Positions 1 to 8,910 are shown, counted from the first letter of the stretch. The stretch: 43,898 nt of DNA from an uncultured Saprospiraceae bacterium (GCA_938041445.1 CALISO010000044.1:1-43898), one strand, 5' to 3'. Notes: generated from the sequence alone by a model not told the origin. Numbers and translations: made by a program.

Positions 1-46
1 ACCCATTGATTCATTCAGATAAAGACATAGTAATTTTGTATCTTAA

Positions 47-193
47 GGAGGAATTAAACTTCTTAGAATTATACCCATTCAAGCTAAGTTAGATAGATCG
101 CAGATACAGTTTTTTGCGCTTGATCAGATGGTAGAAGCAGATAGTATTGTTGATTTATTTTGTCAATGTATCGACTATGATAATTTAGAGTAA
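47..193 (+). pseudogene. Probable transposase N-terminal remnant
   Basis: The frame ending at the TAA at 191-193 is open only from about 47 and encodes a run reading RSQIQFFALDQMVEADSIV followed by a short divergent tail. This resembles the N-terminus of IS1182-like transposases, where a QIxFFxLDxMVxxDxxVR-type pattern leads into the first helical domain. The usual continuation is missing and the frame stops after about 48 codons, so at most this is a decayed fragment. There is no good start codon and no terminal inverted repeat was seen. The call rests on recalled family pattern only; it could be a chance open frame. Confidence 0.35.
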
Positions 194-233
194 GAAGAAA
201 GTCAAAAAAAGAAAAAAACTTAGAAACTGTAAT

Positions 234-1295
234 ATGCACAAAATAGCTTATCTGATAATTTTCGCAGTCTTATTATTTACAGGTTGCGGTGATGACAATC
301 CAAACACCTCAGACAATGAATTCCCAATTGTCACAGCAGAATCATCTTACACAGTGATGGTTGACAATGATGTCACTTATGCTGATGGATTAAGTCTTGA
401 TGCAATAAACTCTACTACCACAAAACCTCAACTGTTAGATGTTTATTACCCTGATAATACATCTACTAATCGTCCAGTCTATATGTTTATTCATGGTGGA
501 GGATTTACAGGAGGAGTAAAGCATAAACCAGAAATTGTAGATATGGCAAATTACTACGCATCAAGAGGATGGGTTTTTGTTTCTATTGATTACAGAACAA
601 CAGAAGAATTAGGTGAAATACAAGGAATGACCCCGGAGGAAGTGTTTGCACTTTATAAAGGTCTTGCACCACAAGAGTGGATTGAGAATGCCCTGGAAGG
701 AGCACAGAATTCAGATCAAGTTAAGCAAGCCACTGCTATGTATCTTGCTCAAAGAGATGCTAAAGCAGCTCTTCGATGGATTATAGCCAACTCATCCACT
801 TATAACATAAGCAAAGATTTTATTACTGTGGGTGGTGCTTCAGCTGGTGCAATTACTACGGTCGCTTTAGGAATTTCAAATCAAGAAGACTTTAGAGACG
901 AAATTACATCTAGTGATGATCCGACGCTTTCCACCTCAAACTTAGATGAGATTTATGCAGTGAGAAGTATGATATATTTCTGGGGTTCAAACATAAAGTT
1001 GGATGTTTTTGAATCGGTTTATGAATTAAAGAAATACGACAGATATGATAGTAATGATCCTGAATTATTCATGGGACATGGTACTGCACAGGATCTTGTT
1101 ACACCTTATGTAGAAGCACTTGAACTAAAAAGTATATATGACTCTTTGGGTATTCATAACAATCTTGCAACACTAACACTACCGAATGGCGAACCAGCAG
1201 GACATGGAGCCTGGAATGGCGTAGTAGATGGTAAAGGTTTGTCCGAATTAACTTTTGATTTTTTAGTTGAGAGACAAAATTTGAATGTCGAATAA
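234..1295 (+). CDS. Alpha/beta-hydrolase lipoprotein (carboxylesterase-like)
   Basis: This 353-aa protein is a probable envelope esterase of the alpha/beta-hydrolase fold. The N-terminus is a lipoprotein signal ending in LFTGC with the lipid cysteine at residue 18, followed by GDD, so it should be anchored in a membrane facing the periplasm or the surface. HGGGF at 87-91 is the oxyanion-hole motif of the hormone-sensitive-lipase/BD-FAE type. GASAG around Ser203 is the nucleophile elbow, and Asp287 and His324 (in AGHGAW) are good candidates for the rest of the triad. The substrate is unknown; the family acts on small acyl or aryl esters, including acetyl and feruloyl groups on polysaccharides. 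The gene starts at ATG 234 and is not in an operon. Confidence 0.8.
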   Translation: MHKIAYLIIFAVLLFTGCGDDNPNTSDNEFPIVTAESSYTVMVDNDVTYADGLSLDAINSTTTKPQLLDVYYPDNTSTNRPVYMFIHGGGFTGGVKHKPEIVDMANYYASRGWVFVSIDYRTTEELGEIQGMTPEEVFALYKGLAPQEWIENALEGAQNSDQVKQATAMYLAQRDAKAALRWIIANSSTYNISKDFITVGGASAGAITTVALGISNQEDFRDEITSSDDPTLSTSNLDEIYAVRSMIYFWGSNIKLDVFESVYELKKYDRYDSNDPELFMGHGTAQDLVTPYVEALELKSIYDSLGIHNNLATLTLPNGEPAGHGAWNGVVDGKGLSELTFDFLVERQNLNVE

Positions 1296-1749
1296 AAACT
1301 ACCGCTAACTATAGATACCACAGCATATCTCTCCTTCATGGAGACACACAGGGTATCATCATCCATCCGCTACATAAGGAATCTGCAACGGATTAGCAGT
1401 TATGTAAGAATTTGATTTTCAAGTAGTCACAATCCAAAAGAAAAATTCTACAGTTAATAGTAAGTAGTGATGGTATATCTCATTTGCATTAGGTAGATGA
1501 TAGATTGCTCTCTTAAGTAATCTTATTATATTCGGGGTGTAGACAATATTGAACTTGTTCAGTATAAGATTTTTGGATGAAGTCACACGGAGCCCAGTAT
1601 TGTTGAACGGTATTCTCAATTCTACCTTGATTGTATAGGAGTGCAGATTGCTCATATGGAAAATGGAAGAAATAGTGTGGGAGTTCTTTAGGTATAAATC
1701 TTAGTGACTCTGAGATCACTAATTATTGATTAGTATAACAAGACAACTT
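1296..1749. other. Gene-poor interval, possibly with decayed transposase
   Basis: I see no convincing gene in this stretch. A small perfect hairpin (TCTCC, 5-nt loop, GGAGA) lies at 1330-1344 without a T-tract. On the minus strand the open frame at 1513-1719 contains YNQGRI followed by YWAPCDFIQKSY, which is reminiscent of the C-terminal YNxxRIHxxLxYxTPxxF pattern of IS3-family integrases. That frame has no matching upstream catalytic domain. Together with the fragment at 47-193 this suggests the left end of the window is an old insertion zone, but the evidence is weak. Confidence 0.3.
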
Positions 1750-2547
1750 ATGAATCGCAAACTCACAATCATCTTAGCAATATTTCTTTGTGGCATCATC
1801 TTACTATTGAGCTCCTGCATTGAAGATAAAATCGTCCTTGAAGTAGAAGGAAATTATGTCGAGCCTACATTTATATCGGGTGTCAGTAATGTCATTAAAG
1901 AACGTGCTAAGTACAATAGAGATGGTCACATGACTTCTCATGAAATGACTGTGTCGTCTAGAGGAGGAGGGATACCTATGGTGATTAAGTTGACACAGAA
2001 ATTTGATTATCTAGGTAATCTAGTTGAGTTGCGAAACTTCACCAACAATAAACTGCATGTCTTGAACAAACTGAAGTATAATGCGAAGAATCTCCCTAAG
2101 TCAAATTATAGGTTAGACTATTATGAATCTAAAGATTTGTACGACACCACAGAGATGGTTTACCATTATAATCAGAACTATACAAGAGCTTGGCGAGTAA
2201 CAAATGGTGATACAATAGGTTTGACAAAATTCACTTTCAAGGATACAATCATTGAGACGAGTTACAATTTGCCTGATACAATCAATGGTCAAATAATCGA
2301 AAAGAGACTAAGAGATAAAGATTACAAACTGCTTTATTATGAGAAGCAATATCTTGGGATAGGGACAGATAAGCAAGTCTATGAATATGATGCTAGTGGA
2401 AAGCTGAACCTCATCACTACCTACTCAGATGATGTGGTCACAACAATAGAAAATTTTAAAAGAGGAGTTAAGACTTCTAAGACTATCAAAAAACCGAAAC
2501 AACCAATACATGTCAACTACCGAGCAATCAATCAAATCTCTATATAG
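1750..2547 (+). CDS. Hypothetical lipoprotein
   Basis: This is a predicted lipoprotein of 265 aa with no function I recognise. I chose ATG 1750 because it directly starts a signal peptide of the form MNRKLTIILAIF, ending in LLSSC with lipid cysteine near residue 23. The open frame extends upstream to a TTG at 1726, which would only add eight residues. After the cysteine comes IEDK and then a region rich in beta-strand patterns and short YxY/DxxG stretches such as YDASGKLNLITTY, similar in flavour to RHS/YD-like beta repeats. A basic KKPKQP segment lies near the C-terminus. It stands alone between possible transposon debris and a small membrane-protein gene. Confidence 0.6.
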   Translation: MNRKLTIILAIFLCGIILLLSSCIEDKIVLEVEGNYVEPTFISGVSNVIKERAKYNRDGHMTSHEMTVSSRGGGIPMVIKLTQKFDYLGNLVELRNFTNNKLHVLNKLKYNAKNLPKSNYRLDYYESKDLYDTTEMVYHYNQNYTRAWRVTNGDTIGLTKFTFKDTIIETSYNLPDTINGQIIEKRLRDKDYKLLYYEKQYLGIGTDKQVYEYDASGKLNLITTYSDDVVTTIENFKRGVKTSKTIKKPKQPIHVNYRAINQISI

Positions 2548-2558
2548 ACGTAAAGATT

Positions 2559-2768
2559 CTAGGTTGCCGCTTGATTAAGTTGTTTCTTTAGGCCCATCAA
2601 GCTAAAGTTGCTTATTAGTAAGAATAAAATCCATTGAGGGGCGAAAGTCCACCGTGCAATGCTGACAGCAATAAATACAAAAGTAAAGAGAAGATTTAGC
2701 CAGGCTATAAATAGCATGTAAATGATTTTGCTCTTCGAAAATTTAATCAAACTACATTGCTTGCACAT
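2559..2768 (-). CDS. Small hypothetical membrane protein
   Basis: This 69-aa open frame has ATG at 2768 and AAGG a few bases upstream, which is better than average for this genome. The protein begins with MCKQC, a CxxC pair, and then has two hydrophobic stretches (about residues 16-36 and 41-57) that could span the membrane. No family is recognised. It does not overlap any other credible gene, and the composition looks like a real membrane protein, but the short length leaves chance coding possible. Confidence 0.4.
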   Translation of the reverse strand: MCKQCSLIKFSKSKIIYMLFIAWLNLLFTFVFIAVSIARWTFAPQWILFLLISNFSLMGLKKQLNQAAT

Positions 2769-2944
2769 AACCTTATATACAATCTTCAGTATGAGCCCGA
2801 CATCTGGTAAGAATCAGTGGTAGACAGGATTCTGATTTGAAAATGCTAGATTCTTTGATTACATAAAGAATATCTCGTATTCCAATTTTGCTTATGATCT
2901 CTTAAGCAGTTATCGATTAGATTATTTACATCTATATTTACCAA

Positions 2945-3739
2945 ATGCGGTATTGGATACATTTGGGATTTGATGGGACGGAGTATAGAGGGTGGCAGCG
3001 ACAAAAGACACCTCGCAATACTGTCCAAGAAGTTATAGAAGATTGTCTCTCTCAGATTTTTAAGAAGTCTATAAGCGTTTACGGATGTGGACGGACAGAT
3101 GCAGGAGTTCATGCTAGCCAATATGTTATCCAAATCAATCTTAATGAAGAGTTTACATTTGACTTAAAGTATCGACTTAATAAGAACCTGCCAGTTGATA
3201 TCGCTGTGTTTGATGTGGTACGCGTAGAGGATGATCAACATGTACGCTATGATGCCACTGCTCGTACCTATGACTACTTTATCCATTGGAAGAAGGATCC
3301 AGTCTTGATGAGTTACAGTGCTTTTTATGATGACCTTGAGCTTGACTTCGATCTAATGCGAGAGGCTACTGTAATTCTTAGTAACACCACAGATTTTCTT
3401 GCTGTATGCAAACAACCAGACCTGTATCCCAATACATTATGTACGGTGACCAAATGTGCATTGTATGTCAATGAAGCTCAAGGTCGTCTTCGTTTCACGA
3501 TTACTGCCAATCGCTTTCTTCGAGGTATGGTCAGAATATGTGTCTTCTTCCTTCTTAAGGTCGGGAGTAAGGAAATGACTTTGGAAGAAATGTCAGATAT
3601 TCTTAGCCTAAATACTGAGCTTAGTGAAAAGATACCAGCTTTTCCAAACGGCTTGTTCTTAAGTAGGGTGGAGTATCCCTATATAGCCTTTGATAATCAA
3701 CATCAGTTAATTTCAATGCTGAAAATTGGATTAGAGTAG
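2945..3739 (+). CDS. truA: tRNA pseudouridine synthase A
   Basis: TruA isomerises uridines 38-40 in the anticodon arm of tRNAs. The 264-aa length is normal for the family. The N-terminus has the typical RYWIHLGFDGTEYRGWQRQ strand and the catalytic motif GRTDAGVHA with the nucleophilic aspartate at residue 52. The second half has the NRFLRGMVRICV segment (the family's xFLxxMVR pattern), which packs next to the active site. The start at ATG 2945 is set by this conserved N-terminus. A sequence TATATTTA lies at 2933-2940, just before the start, and resembles the Bacteroidota -7 box TAnnTTTG with one change. The gene is monocistronic and convergent with the next gene. Confidence 0.95.
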   Translation: MRYWIHLGFDGTEYRGWQRQKTPRNTVQEVIEDCLSQIFKKSISVYGCGRTDAGVHASQYVIQINLNEEFTFDLKYRLNKNLPVDIAVFDVVRVEDDQHVRYDATARTYDYFIHWKKDPVLMSYSAFYDDLELDFDLMREATVILSNTTDFLAVCKQPDLYPNTLCTVTKCALYVNEAQGRLRFTITANRFLRGMVRICVFFLLKVGSKEMTLEEMSDILSLNTELSEKIPAFPNGLFLSRVEYPYIAFDNQHQLISMLKIGLE

Positions 3740-3928
3740 CCAATCGTTGGTGATGCAATTCTTGTTGATGAGTCTGGGTTCTTGGTTGGCTATGTAGAGG
3801 TCGACGAAGTCTCGACTCGACAACTGCTGGCGTCAACAACGTTATTTCGATATGGAAGTGATCTTACAACTAATGAATATAAATATATCATCTAGCCTGA
3901 GTAAATAAAGCCTACTTAAAACTCCAAA

Positions 3929-3948
3929 GGATTACTGAAACAGTATCC
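3929..3948 (-). terminator. Weak hairpin between convergent genes
   Basis: A TACTG/CAGTA stem with AAA loop, extended by GGAT/TCC with one bulged base, lies between the ends of truA and the minus-strand gene that stops at 3999. On the minus strand it is followed by a short T-containing run, so it may end that transcript. The rest of 3740-3998 shows nothing else that I can support. Confidence 0.25.
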
Positions 3949-3998
3949 AGACTCAGGGGTGAAAAATATAATTAAAGGCAAAATTTAATCTTGCGCTT

Positions 3999-5495
3999 CT
4001 ACTCCAATATCATAAATTGCTGCCACCTTCCACCACTCATCATGATGAATCTATCAACTTGTTGTGTGCCATAAAATGGCTGATAGAAACCATTATTGTT
4101 GTTGTCTTGGATTTTGTTGTACGAGACTTCACCGTTTTGTGTGTAGGCAATATCATACAAGGCAGTTGCTTCTAAGAAGTTCTTTTTGACCTTCGTCCTT
4201 CCGTCATTTTTCTCGTTGAGATTCTTGCCAGAATTCAGCAAGATATGAAGTTCGTCATTTTTTAGAAATGCATTGTAAGATGGCACTTGATCCTTTTTAA
4301 GGATACTTCTTCCCCAATCAAGATTACCATCTTCTAGTAGCTTTATAATGATGATATCATCATAATGGTAGACAGTCTGCATCGACATTCCTCCTGCTCC
4401 ATTGTTGACATAACTTGTGGTTATATAAAATTTTTCCGCTACGATATAGATGTTACCCTGGCTATCGGTTATCGTATGATCAACAGTAAATCTCAATAAC
4501 TCTTTGTCGTTCTTACTAAATCGTTCTGCTCTGTTTTCTCCATATAGATCCTGATAGACTTGGTTGGGGAGTAAGTGAGATTTACTATCCAATATCGATA
4601 ATGCTTCTGTATCTATGATGAAATTGCAGATTCCCTTTAGCCGAACAACATTAAAATCAGAGTAGAATCCCACCAAGTGTAGTTGGCTATTTGTTTCTTC
4701 TATATGTAGATTTTGAATGTGCTCATCATCTAGTTGTATGAGTAGATCTGTCACTTTATCAGCAGATACCTTATTGAGTACAAAGTCATAATTCGGATCT
4801 CCACTCAGTAATTTAATTTGTCGAGTACCATTTTGATAAAGTTTGCCAACTGAATAAGCGTTTGCATCATTGTCTACAAACAAGTCATTATGTGTGTAGA
4901 ATCGAGTATCAGACTGTTGATAGGATTGCTTGTAAAGTAATTTTTCTGTCTCTACATCAAATACTCTGATAGTATAAGAATTAAGATTTTTACGGATATC
5001 ATCTGTTGCAATCGCAAAGAATTTGCCATTAGGCGATACTGCAAAGTTTGTTCTATGATCTCTTCTTGATCCAAAAAGTGCTTGCTTTTTTTCTACTGTT
5101 GTTTCGAAGATTACGCTATACTCGTATGACTTTGTATCTAAGTCTACCGTATGGCAATAGATAACTCGTTCATCTCTTTTCGGCGCATCTACAGTGAATA
5201 CTTTCATTGTATTTCCATAGAATAAGTCCCCGACGAAGTACTCATTATTTTCTTTTGGGACGACTTCAGAATGTAGAAGATTTAGATCTTGGTCAAATAG
5301 GTCAAAGACATAATCCTTCTTTCCATCTTTAGCTATTGCGGTGATACCGTTTTCGCCAGAGTGAATTGATAGAACTTTTGCTGCCTTCGTCTTATCCTTA
5401 TACTCGTCACTTATCGAGACAGATAAGTTTGTAGTGTTTTGTCCGTATCCTATGACAATAATGAATAGGCTAAAGACTGTGAGAAGTGATTTCAT
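3999..5495 (-). CDS. Secreted protein of unknown function, probably beta-propeller-like
   Basis: This 498-aa protein carries a cleavable signal peptide (MKSLLTVFSLFIIVIGYGQ, with cleavage likely after GYGQ), so it is exported. The mature part is made of repeated beta-hairpin units with patterns such as VFDLFDQDLNLLHS, NFAVSPNGKFFAIATDD, TIRVFDVETEKLLYK and TDSQGNIYIVAEKF, which look like blades of a beta-propeller. A similar SPNGKxxAxxxDD pattern occurs in WD40/TolB-like propellers. No catalytic motif is seen and there is no T9SS tail. Such proteins are common in Bacteroidota without an assigned role. The gene lies 73 bp after recO on the same strand and could be the last gene of that operon. 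Confidence 0.6.
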   Translation of the reverse strand: MKSLLTVFSLFIIVIGYGQNTTNLSVSISDEYKDKTKAAKVLSIHSGENGITAIAKDGKKDYVFDLFDQDLNLLHSEVVPKENNEYFVGDLFYGNTMKVFTVDAPKRDERVIYCHTVDLDTKSYEYSVIFETTVEKKQALFGSRRDHRTNFAVSPNGKFFAIATDDIRKNLNSYTIRVFDVETEKLLYKQSYQQSDTRFYTHNDLFVDNDANAYSVGKLYQNGTRQIKLLSGDPNYDFVLNKVSADKVTDLLIQLDDEHIQNLHIEETNSQLHLVGFYSDFNVVRLKGICNFIIDTEALSILDSKSHLLPNQVYQDLYGENRAERFSKNDKELLRFTVDHTITDSQGNIYIVAEKFYITTSYVNNGAGGMSMQTVYHYDDIIIIKLLEDGNLDWGRSILKKDQVPSYNAFLKNDELHILLNSGKNLNEKNDGRTKVKKNFLEATALYDIAYTQNGEVSYNKIQDNNNNGFYQPFYGTQQVDRFIMMSGGRWQQFMILE

Positions 5496-5568
5496 AATTG
5501 TTTATTTGATTGATTTTCCAACGTTTTTTAAATGTATTAATATTCCCAATTTACAGATTACCTCTTAC

Positions 5569-6297
5569 TTACCCAAATACCACCTTAAACACATCCAAAC
5601 TTTTTGGCCTTGTAAAGCCAGGAACGTGGAAGCTAAAGTATGCAAGCATCATATCAAGGAAGGCGTACTTTTTATCTCTAGTGATTTTCAATGTATTGAG
5701 CTGATACTCTGCTGAGGAGAGAATGAAGTGCAGTAGGCGAGCAAGTTCCTGATCGGGTCTATATTGCTCATAGATCACTTCATGAGAGGTAAAGTTTCCT
5801 TGTGTAATGTCAAAAAAGCAATTCTCGTTGGAGTAGTTTTCTTCGATTTCATATCCACATAGCTCAGCTAATTTACTGATGAAGTATAGGTGATAGTTAC
5901 TTACATCCATTGGATGTTTATCGATATAGGTAAGACTATCGATCAGAAATCCATAAAAGCGACTTTTGATATCTTTTTCTTGTGCTACCTTCTGTGTACA
6001 CTCTATGAGGAAGTTGCCTAGTGCAGTAGTCGGCACGCTAGATAAGAGATGATCATAATGATAAGCAAGAGTCACTTCCTTGATTCTTGCTAAGTTGTCA
6101 CCTTTGCTAGGGTAGTGGACAATACTGAGTTGTTGCATCGGTCTATATAGACTGGCTGTAGCTCCCTTTTTCTTTCTGACTCCACTCACGATGAATGACG
6201 ATAGTCCATCATTCTCAGTCAGTATTTCTAGGATCAGGCTAGACTCACCGTATTTTACTGATCGCACAACTATTCCATTTGACTTGAGTAATGCCAT
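5569..6297 (-). CDS. recO: DNA repair protein RecO
   Basis: RecO helps load RecA onto SSB-coated single-stranded DNA in the RecFOR recombination pathway. The N-terminus (LLKSNGIVVRSVKYGESSLILEILTENDG, quoted only in part by family pattern: GIVVRxxKYGESSLI) is the OB-fold. It is followed by GVRKKKG and the RPMQQLSIVHY segment, and then by the helical domain. Length 242 aa is typical of Bacteroidota RecO. A cysteine pair is visible (CGYEIEENYSNENC) but the complete four-cysteine zinc motif of some RecO proteins is not. The start codon shares one base with the stop codon of the preceding gene (TAATG), which indicates translational coupling. Confidence 0.92.
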   Translation of the reverse strand: MALLKSNGIVVRSVKYGESSLILEILTENDGLSSFIVSGVRKKKGATASLYRPMQQLSIVHYPSKGDNLARIKEVTLAYHYDHLLSSVPTTALGNFLIECTQKVAQEKDIKSRFYGFLIDSLTYIDKHPMDVSNYHLYFISKLAELCGYEIEENYSNENCFFDITQGNFTSHEVIYEQYRPDQELARLLHFILSSAEYQLNTLKITRDKKYAFLDMMLAYFSFHVPGFTRPKSLDVFKVVFG

Positions 6298-6590
6298 TAG
6301 AATTCCCAGCCCTCTATTGGGTCTTGTTTGTACTTCGCTTTATAATGCATCCGGAGTTTTTGTCGCTTCCATATGAGGTCAGCAAAGTCATTAACGATAT
6401 CTCCCTTATGAGAAAATGCCAGTACACGTTTTAGATCCATCTCCAATACATCAAGTCTATAGAGATAGCTCATCAACAATTCTGGTTGTGTGTCCAGCAT
6501 ATCACTTACTCTCTGACGGATTGCCATCAAAATATCTTCTTCGTTGTAGTCAGATGTTGTAGGTAGTATGGAGTCGAATGGATTCTGCAT
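6297..6590 (-). CDS. Conserved hypothetical protein coupled to recO
   Basis: This is a 97-aa cytoplasmic, mostly helical protein. It contains an EEDILMAIRQRVSDML segment, a LLMSYLYRLDVLEMDLKRVL helix pair, a WKRQKLR segment and ends in PIEGWEF. Small proteins with this layout (an early IRxRVxxxL, a central YRLDV and a C-terminal ...EGWE[FW]) are common in Bacteroidota, but I know of no function. It lies in a tight operon: 14 bp after the HMG-CoA lyase stop and overlapping the recO start by one base. The position makes co-expression with recO certain enough, but it does not by itself show a DNA-repair role. Confidence 0.7.
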   Translation of the reverse strand: MQNPFDSILPTTSDYNEEDILMAIRQRVSDMLDTQPELLMSYLYRLDVLEMDLKRVLAFSHKGDIVNDFADLIWKRQKLRMHYKAKYKQDPIEGWEF

Positions 6591-6604
6591 ATTTCTTATG
6601 GGAA

Positions 6605-7462
6605 TTAATGCAGGAACACCTCTTCGCTAGCTTTGATACTACGTCTGAAGGCATCCATATCTAGTCCAGTTTCAATCTCGTTTTTTCCAAAGTAGTGGAG
6701 CATTTGTTCTGTTGGCATATTGCCAGTGAGGTCATCTTTAGCCATAGGGCATCCACCATATCCTTTGATAGCTCCATCAAATCTTCGACACCCATTTGCG
6801 TAAGCGGTGTGAACCTTCTCTTCCCATTTGTCAGGTGTAGTATGCAAGTGAGCCCCAAACTCTACATCCTGAAATGCAGGAATCAATTGTGAGAATAGAT
6901 ACGCAATGCTATCGGGATTGGAGACACCTATCGTATCACTTAATGAGAATATCCTAATGCCCATCGAGTGCAATTGTGTCACATAGCGTTCGACAATTTC
7001 TACATTCCAAGGATCACCGTATGGATTACCAAATCCCATAGAGATATAGAGGACGAGTTTCTTATTGTTTTTGATAGTCAGAGATTGAATGTCAGCTACT
7101 CTATCCATCGATTCTTCAATGGTGGCGTTAGTATTCCGCATCTGGAAGGTCTCAGATATAGAAAATGGATAACCGAGATAGTCTATCTCATCAATCTCCA
7201 TCGCTGCCTTTGCACCTCTAGCATTTGCCACAATAGTGAGCAACTTAGACTTAGTATTAGAAAAATCAAGTGCATTGAGCACTTCCGCTGTGTCTCGCAT
7301 CTGTGGGATTGCCTTGGGAGAGACGAAGCTCCCGATATCGATTGTATCAAATCCAACTTCAAGTAGTTTTGATATGTAGGCAACCTTAGTTTCTACTGGG
7401 ATGTATTCTTTGATCCCTTGCATGGCGTCTCTTGGACATTCTATGATTTTTAGTCCTGCCAT
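6605..7462 (-). CDS. Hydroxymethylglutaryl-CoA lyase
   Basis: HMG-CoA lyase splits 3-hydroxy-3-methylglutaryl-CoA into acetyl-CoA and acetoacetate, the last step of leucine degradation. The 285-aa protein has the TIM-barrel N-terminus with E8 and the R11-D12 pair (ECPRD, the family ExGPRDG motif), the metal-binding HLH at 205-207 and the active-site loop GGCPMAKDDLTGN with Cys238. The GCP-cysteine loop separates HMG-CoA lyases from the related isopropylmalate synthases. The first motif reads ECPRDAMQG where most lyases have EVGPRDGLQN, a small deviation. The gene lies 6 bp after the acyl-CoA dehydrogenase stop, so the two are cotranscribed. Confidence 0.88.
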   Translation of the reverse strand: MAGLKIIECPRDAMQGIKEYIPVETKVAYISKLLEVGFDTIDIGSFVSPKAIPQMRDTAEVLNALDFSNTKSKLLTIVANARGAKAAMEIDEIDYLGYPFSISETFQMRNTNATIEESMDRVADIQSLTIKNNKKLVLYISMGFGNPYGDPWNVEIVERYVTQLHSMGIRIFSLSDTIGVSNPDSIAYLFSQLIPAFQDVEFGAHLHTTPDKWEEKVHTAYANGCRRFDGAIKGYGGCPMAKDDLTGNMPTEQMLHYFGKNEIETGLDMDAFRRSIKASEEVFLH

Positions 7463-7468
7463 GATGTG

Positions 7469-8635
7469 CTATACCTCAGTCTTATAAGTCTTCTTATCGA
7501 TAATCATTTTGGCGATGACTTCCTTTAGAATCTCTGAAGTACCTCCACCGATAGGGCCAAGTCTACTATCTCTCATCATTCTTGCAAGAGGATATTCCTC
7601 CATGTAGCCATACCCTCCAAGCATCTGTAAGCAGTCGTACATCACTTGGTCAGCGACTTTGGTTGCTTGTAACTTGGACATACAAGCTTCTTTGACGACA
7701 TACTTGCCATCATCTAGATTTTTCGCAACTTGATAGTTAAATGTCTTAACGATTTCAACTTCTGTTGAAAGTTCAGCAATCTTGTGACGAAGTGCTTGGA
7801 ATCGATCTATGGTCTTGCCAAATGCCTCACGTTCACTCATATATTGCATCGTGTACTCTAGTGCATATTCTGATCTTGCATGAGCATTGATTCCCATAAT
7901 GAGTCTCTCTAGGGCAAAGTGCTGCATCACATAATAGAATCCCTTACCAGGTTCTCCCATCAAATTGGTTGAGGGTATCATCACATTGTCAAATGCAATC
8001 TCTCCTGTATCCGAAGCTCGCCATCCAAGTTTGTCTAATTTGCTAGCACTGACGCCAGGTGTATCTCTATCTATTAAAAATACTCCCATTGCTCTGTCTT
8101 CGCCTAAGTCTGGCATCTTAGCAATGACAATGAGATAGTCTGAGTAGACTCCATTTGTAATAAATGTCTTGCTCCCGTTGATGACATAGTTGTCTCCTGA
8201 TTTGACAGCAGTTGTACGCATAGCTCCCACGTCAGATCCGCCAAATGGCTCACTGATACACAGGCAGCCAAGTAGCTTACCTTCGATACTGTCCTTGAGA
8301 TATGTTTGTTTGATTTCTTCGCTTCCTTCCTTCAGCAAGTGTGTCATCGCAAGATAGCAATGGGCCCATACTGCTGCCGCAAAGCCACCAGAGTTGATAC
8401 GCTGCAATTCTTCAAGCAAGATAACCGTGTAGAAGATGTCTAATTCCATCCCTCCATACGCCTCAGGATAGTGTACCCCAAGAAAACCCATCTCACCCAT
8501 TTTTGGCCAGATGTCCTTCGGTATAGTGCCAGTCTTTTCCCATTCGTCTAAATGAGGTACGACTTCAGCCTTGAGAAACTCTCTAAGTGAGTCTCTAAAC
8601 ATATTGTGCTCCGAAGTGAAGTATTGGTTGTGCAT
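7469..8635 (-). CDS. Acyl-CoA dehydrogenase, catalytic Glu in the isovaleryl/long-chain position
   Basis: This FAD flavoenzyme oxidises an acyl-CoA to the enoyl-CoA. I start it at ATG 8635 (MHNQYFTSEHNMFRDSLREF), where the family homology begins; the open frame runs on to ATG 8698, adding 21 residues. FAD/substrate motifs are visible: CLCISEPFGGSD, the GSKTFITNG segment, and LGGYGYMEEYPLARMMRD. Medium-chain enzymes have the catalytic Glu in a YEGT motif near the C-terminus; here that place reads GGGTSE, with no Glu. A Glu is present instead in ALERL (residue 243 from this start), the position used by isovaleryl-CoA and long-chain dehydrogenases. With HMG-CoA lyase next door, isovaleryl-CoA (leucine) or a related branched acyl-CoA is a reasonable substrate, but this is inference. 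Confidence 0.85.
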   Translation of the reverse strand: MHNQYFTSEHNMFRDSLREFLKAEVVPHLDEWEKTGTIPKDIWPKMGEMGFLGVHYPEAYGGMELDIFYTVILLEELQRINSGGFAAAVWAHCYLAMTHLLKEGSEEIKQTYLKDSIEGKLLGCLCISEPFGGSDVGAMRTTAVKSGDNYVINGSKTFITNGVYSDYLIVIAKMPDLGEDRAMGVFLIDRDTPGVSASKLDKLGWRASDTGEIAFDNVMIPSTNLMGEPGKGFYYVMQHFALERLIMGINAHARSEYALEYTMQYMSEREAFGKTIDRFQALRHKIAELSTEVEIVKTFNYQVAKNLDDGKYVVKEACMSKLQATKVADQVMYDCLQMLGGYGYMEEYPLARMMRDSRLGPIGGGTSEILKEVIAKMIIDKKTYKTEV

Positions 8636-8910
8636 GGATTTATAGTTCAGTGGGTTCTTGGTCACAAGATACGTTGTATTGGTGTGAAACAATAGCATTG
8701 TGATGCTACTCTATAATAACTCTCAAACTCGAAAGTTGTTTTGACAAGTATTGTGTAATGATATTTTCAACAAACAACTGTGGTTGCATAGAATACTCCA
8801 CCTAATAATATTCCTTGCGAAGGAGGACACATTACGGTGTAAAAACACCTAACAACCTGCTAAATAACAACATCACTGAAGACTGTCACCTATATCACAG
8901 CGATATCCTC

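Noticed and set aside
1330-1344. Hairpin after the esterase taken as a terminator
   Set aside because: The stem is only 5 bp and no T-run follows, so I did not list it as a terminator.
1419-1655. Minus-strand open frame of 78 codons
   Set aside because: It overlaps another minus-strand frame in a different phase, has no recognisable domain, and lies in a zone of possible decayed transposase.
3621-3839. Minus-strand open frame of 72 codons at the truA end
   Set aside because: Most of it is antisense to truA, and the composition (many R, H, Q, P) is typical of a shadow frame.
6968-7366. Plus-strand open frame of 132 codons
   Set aside because: It is antisense to the HMG-CoA lyase gene, which has full family motifs.
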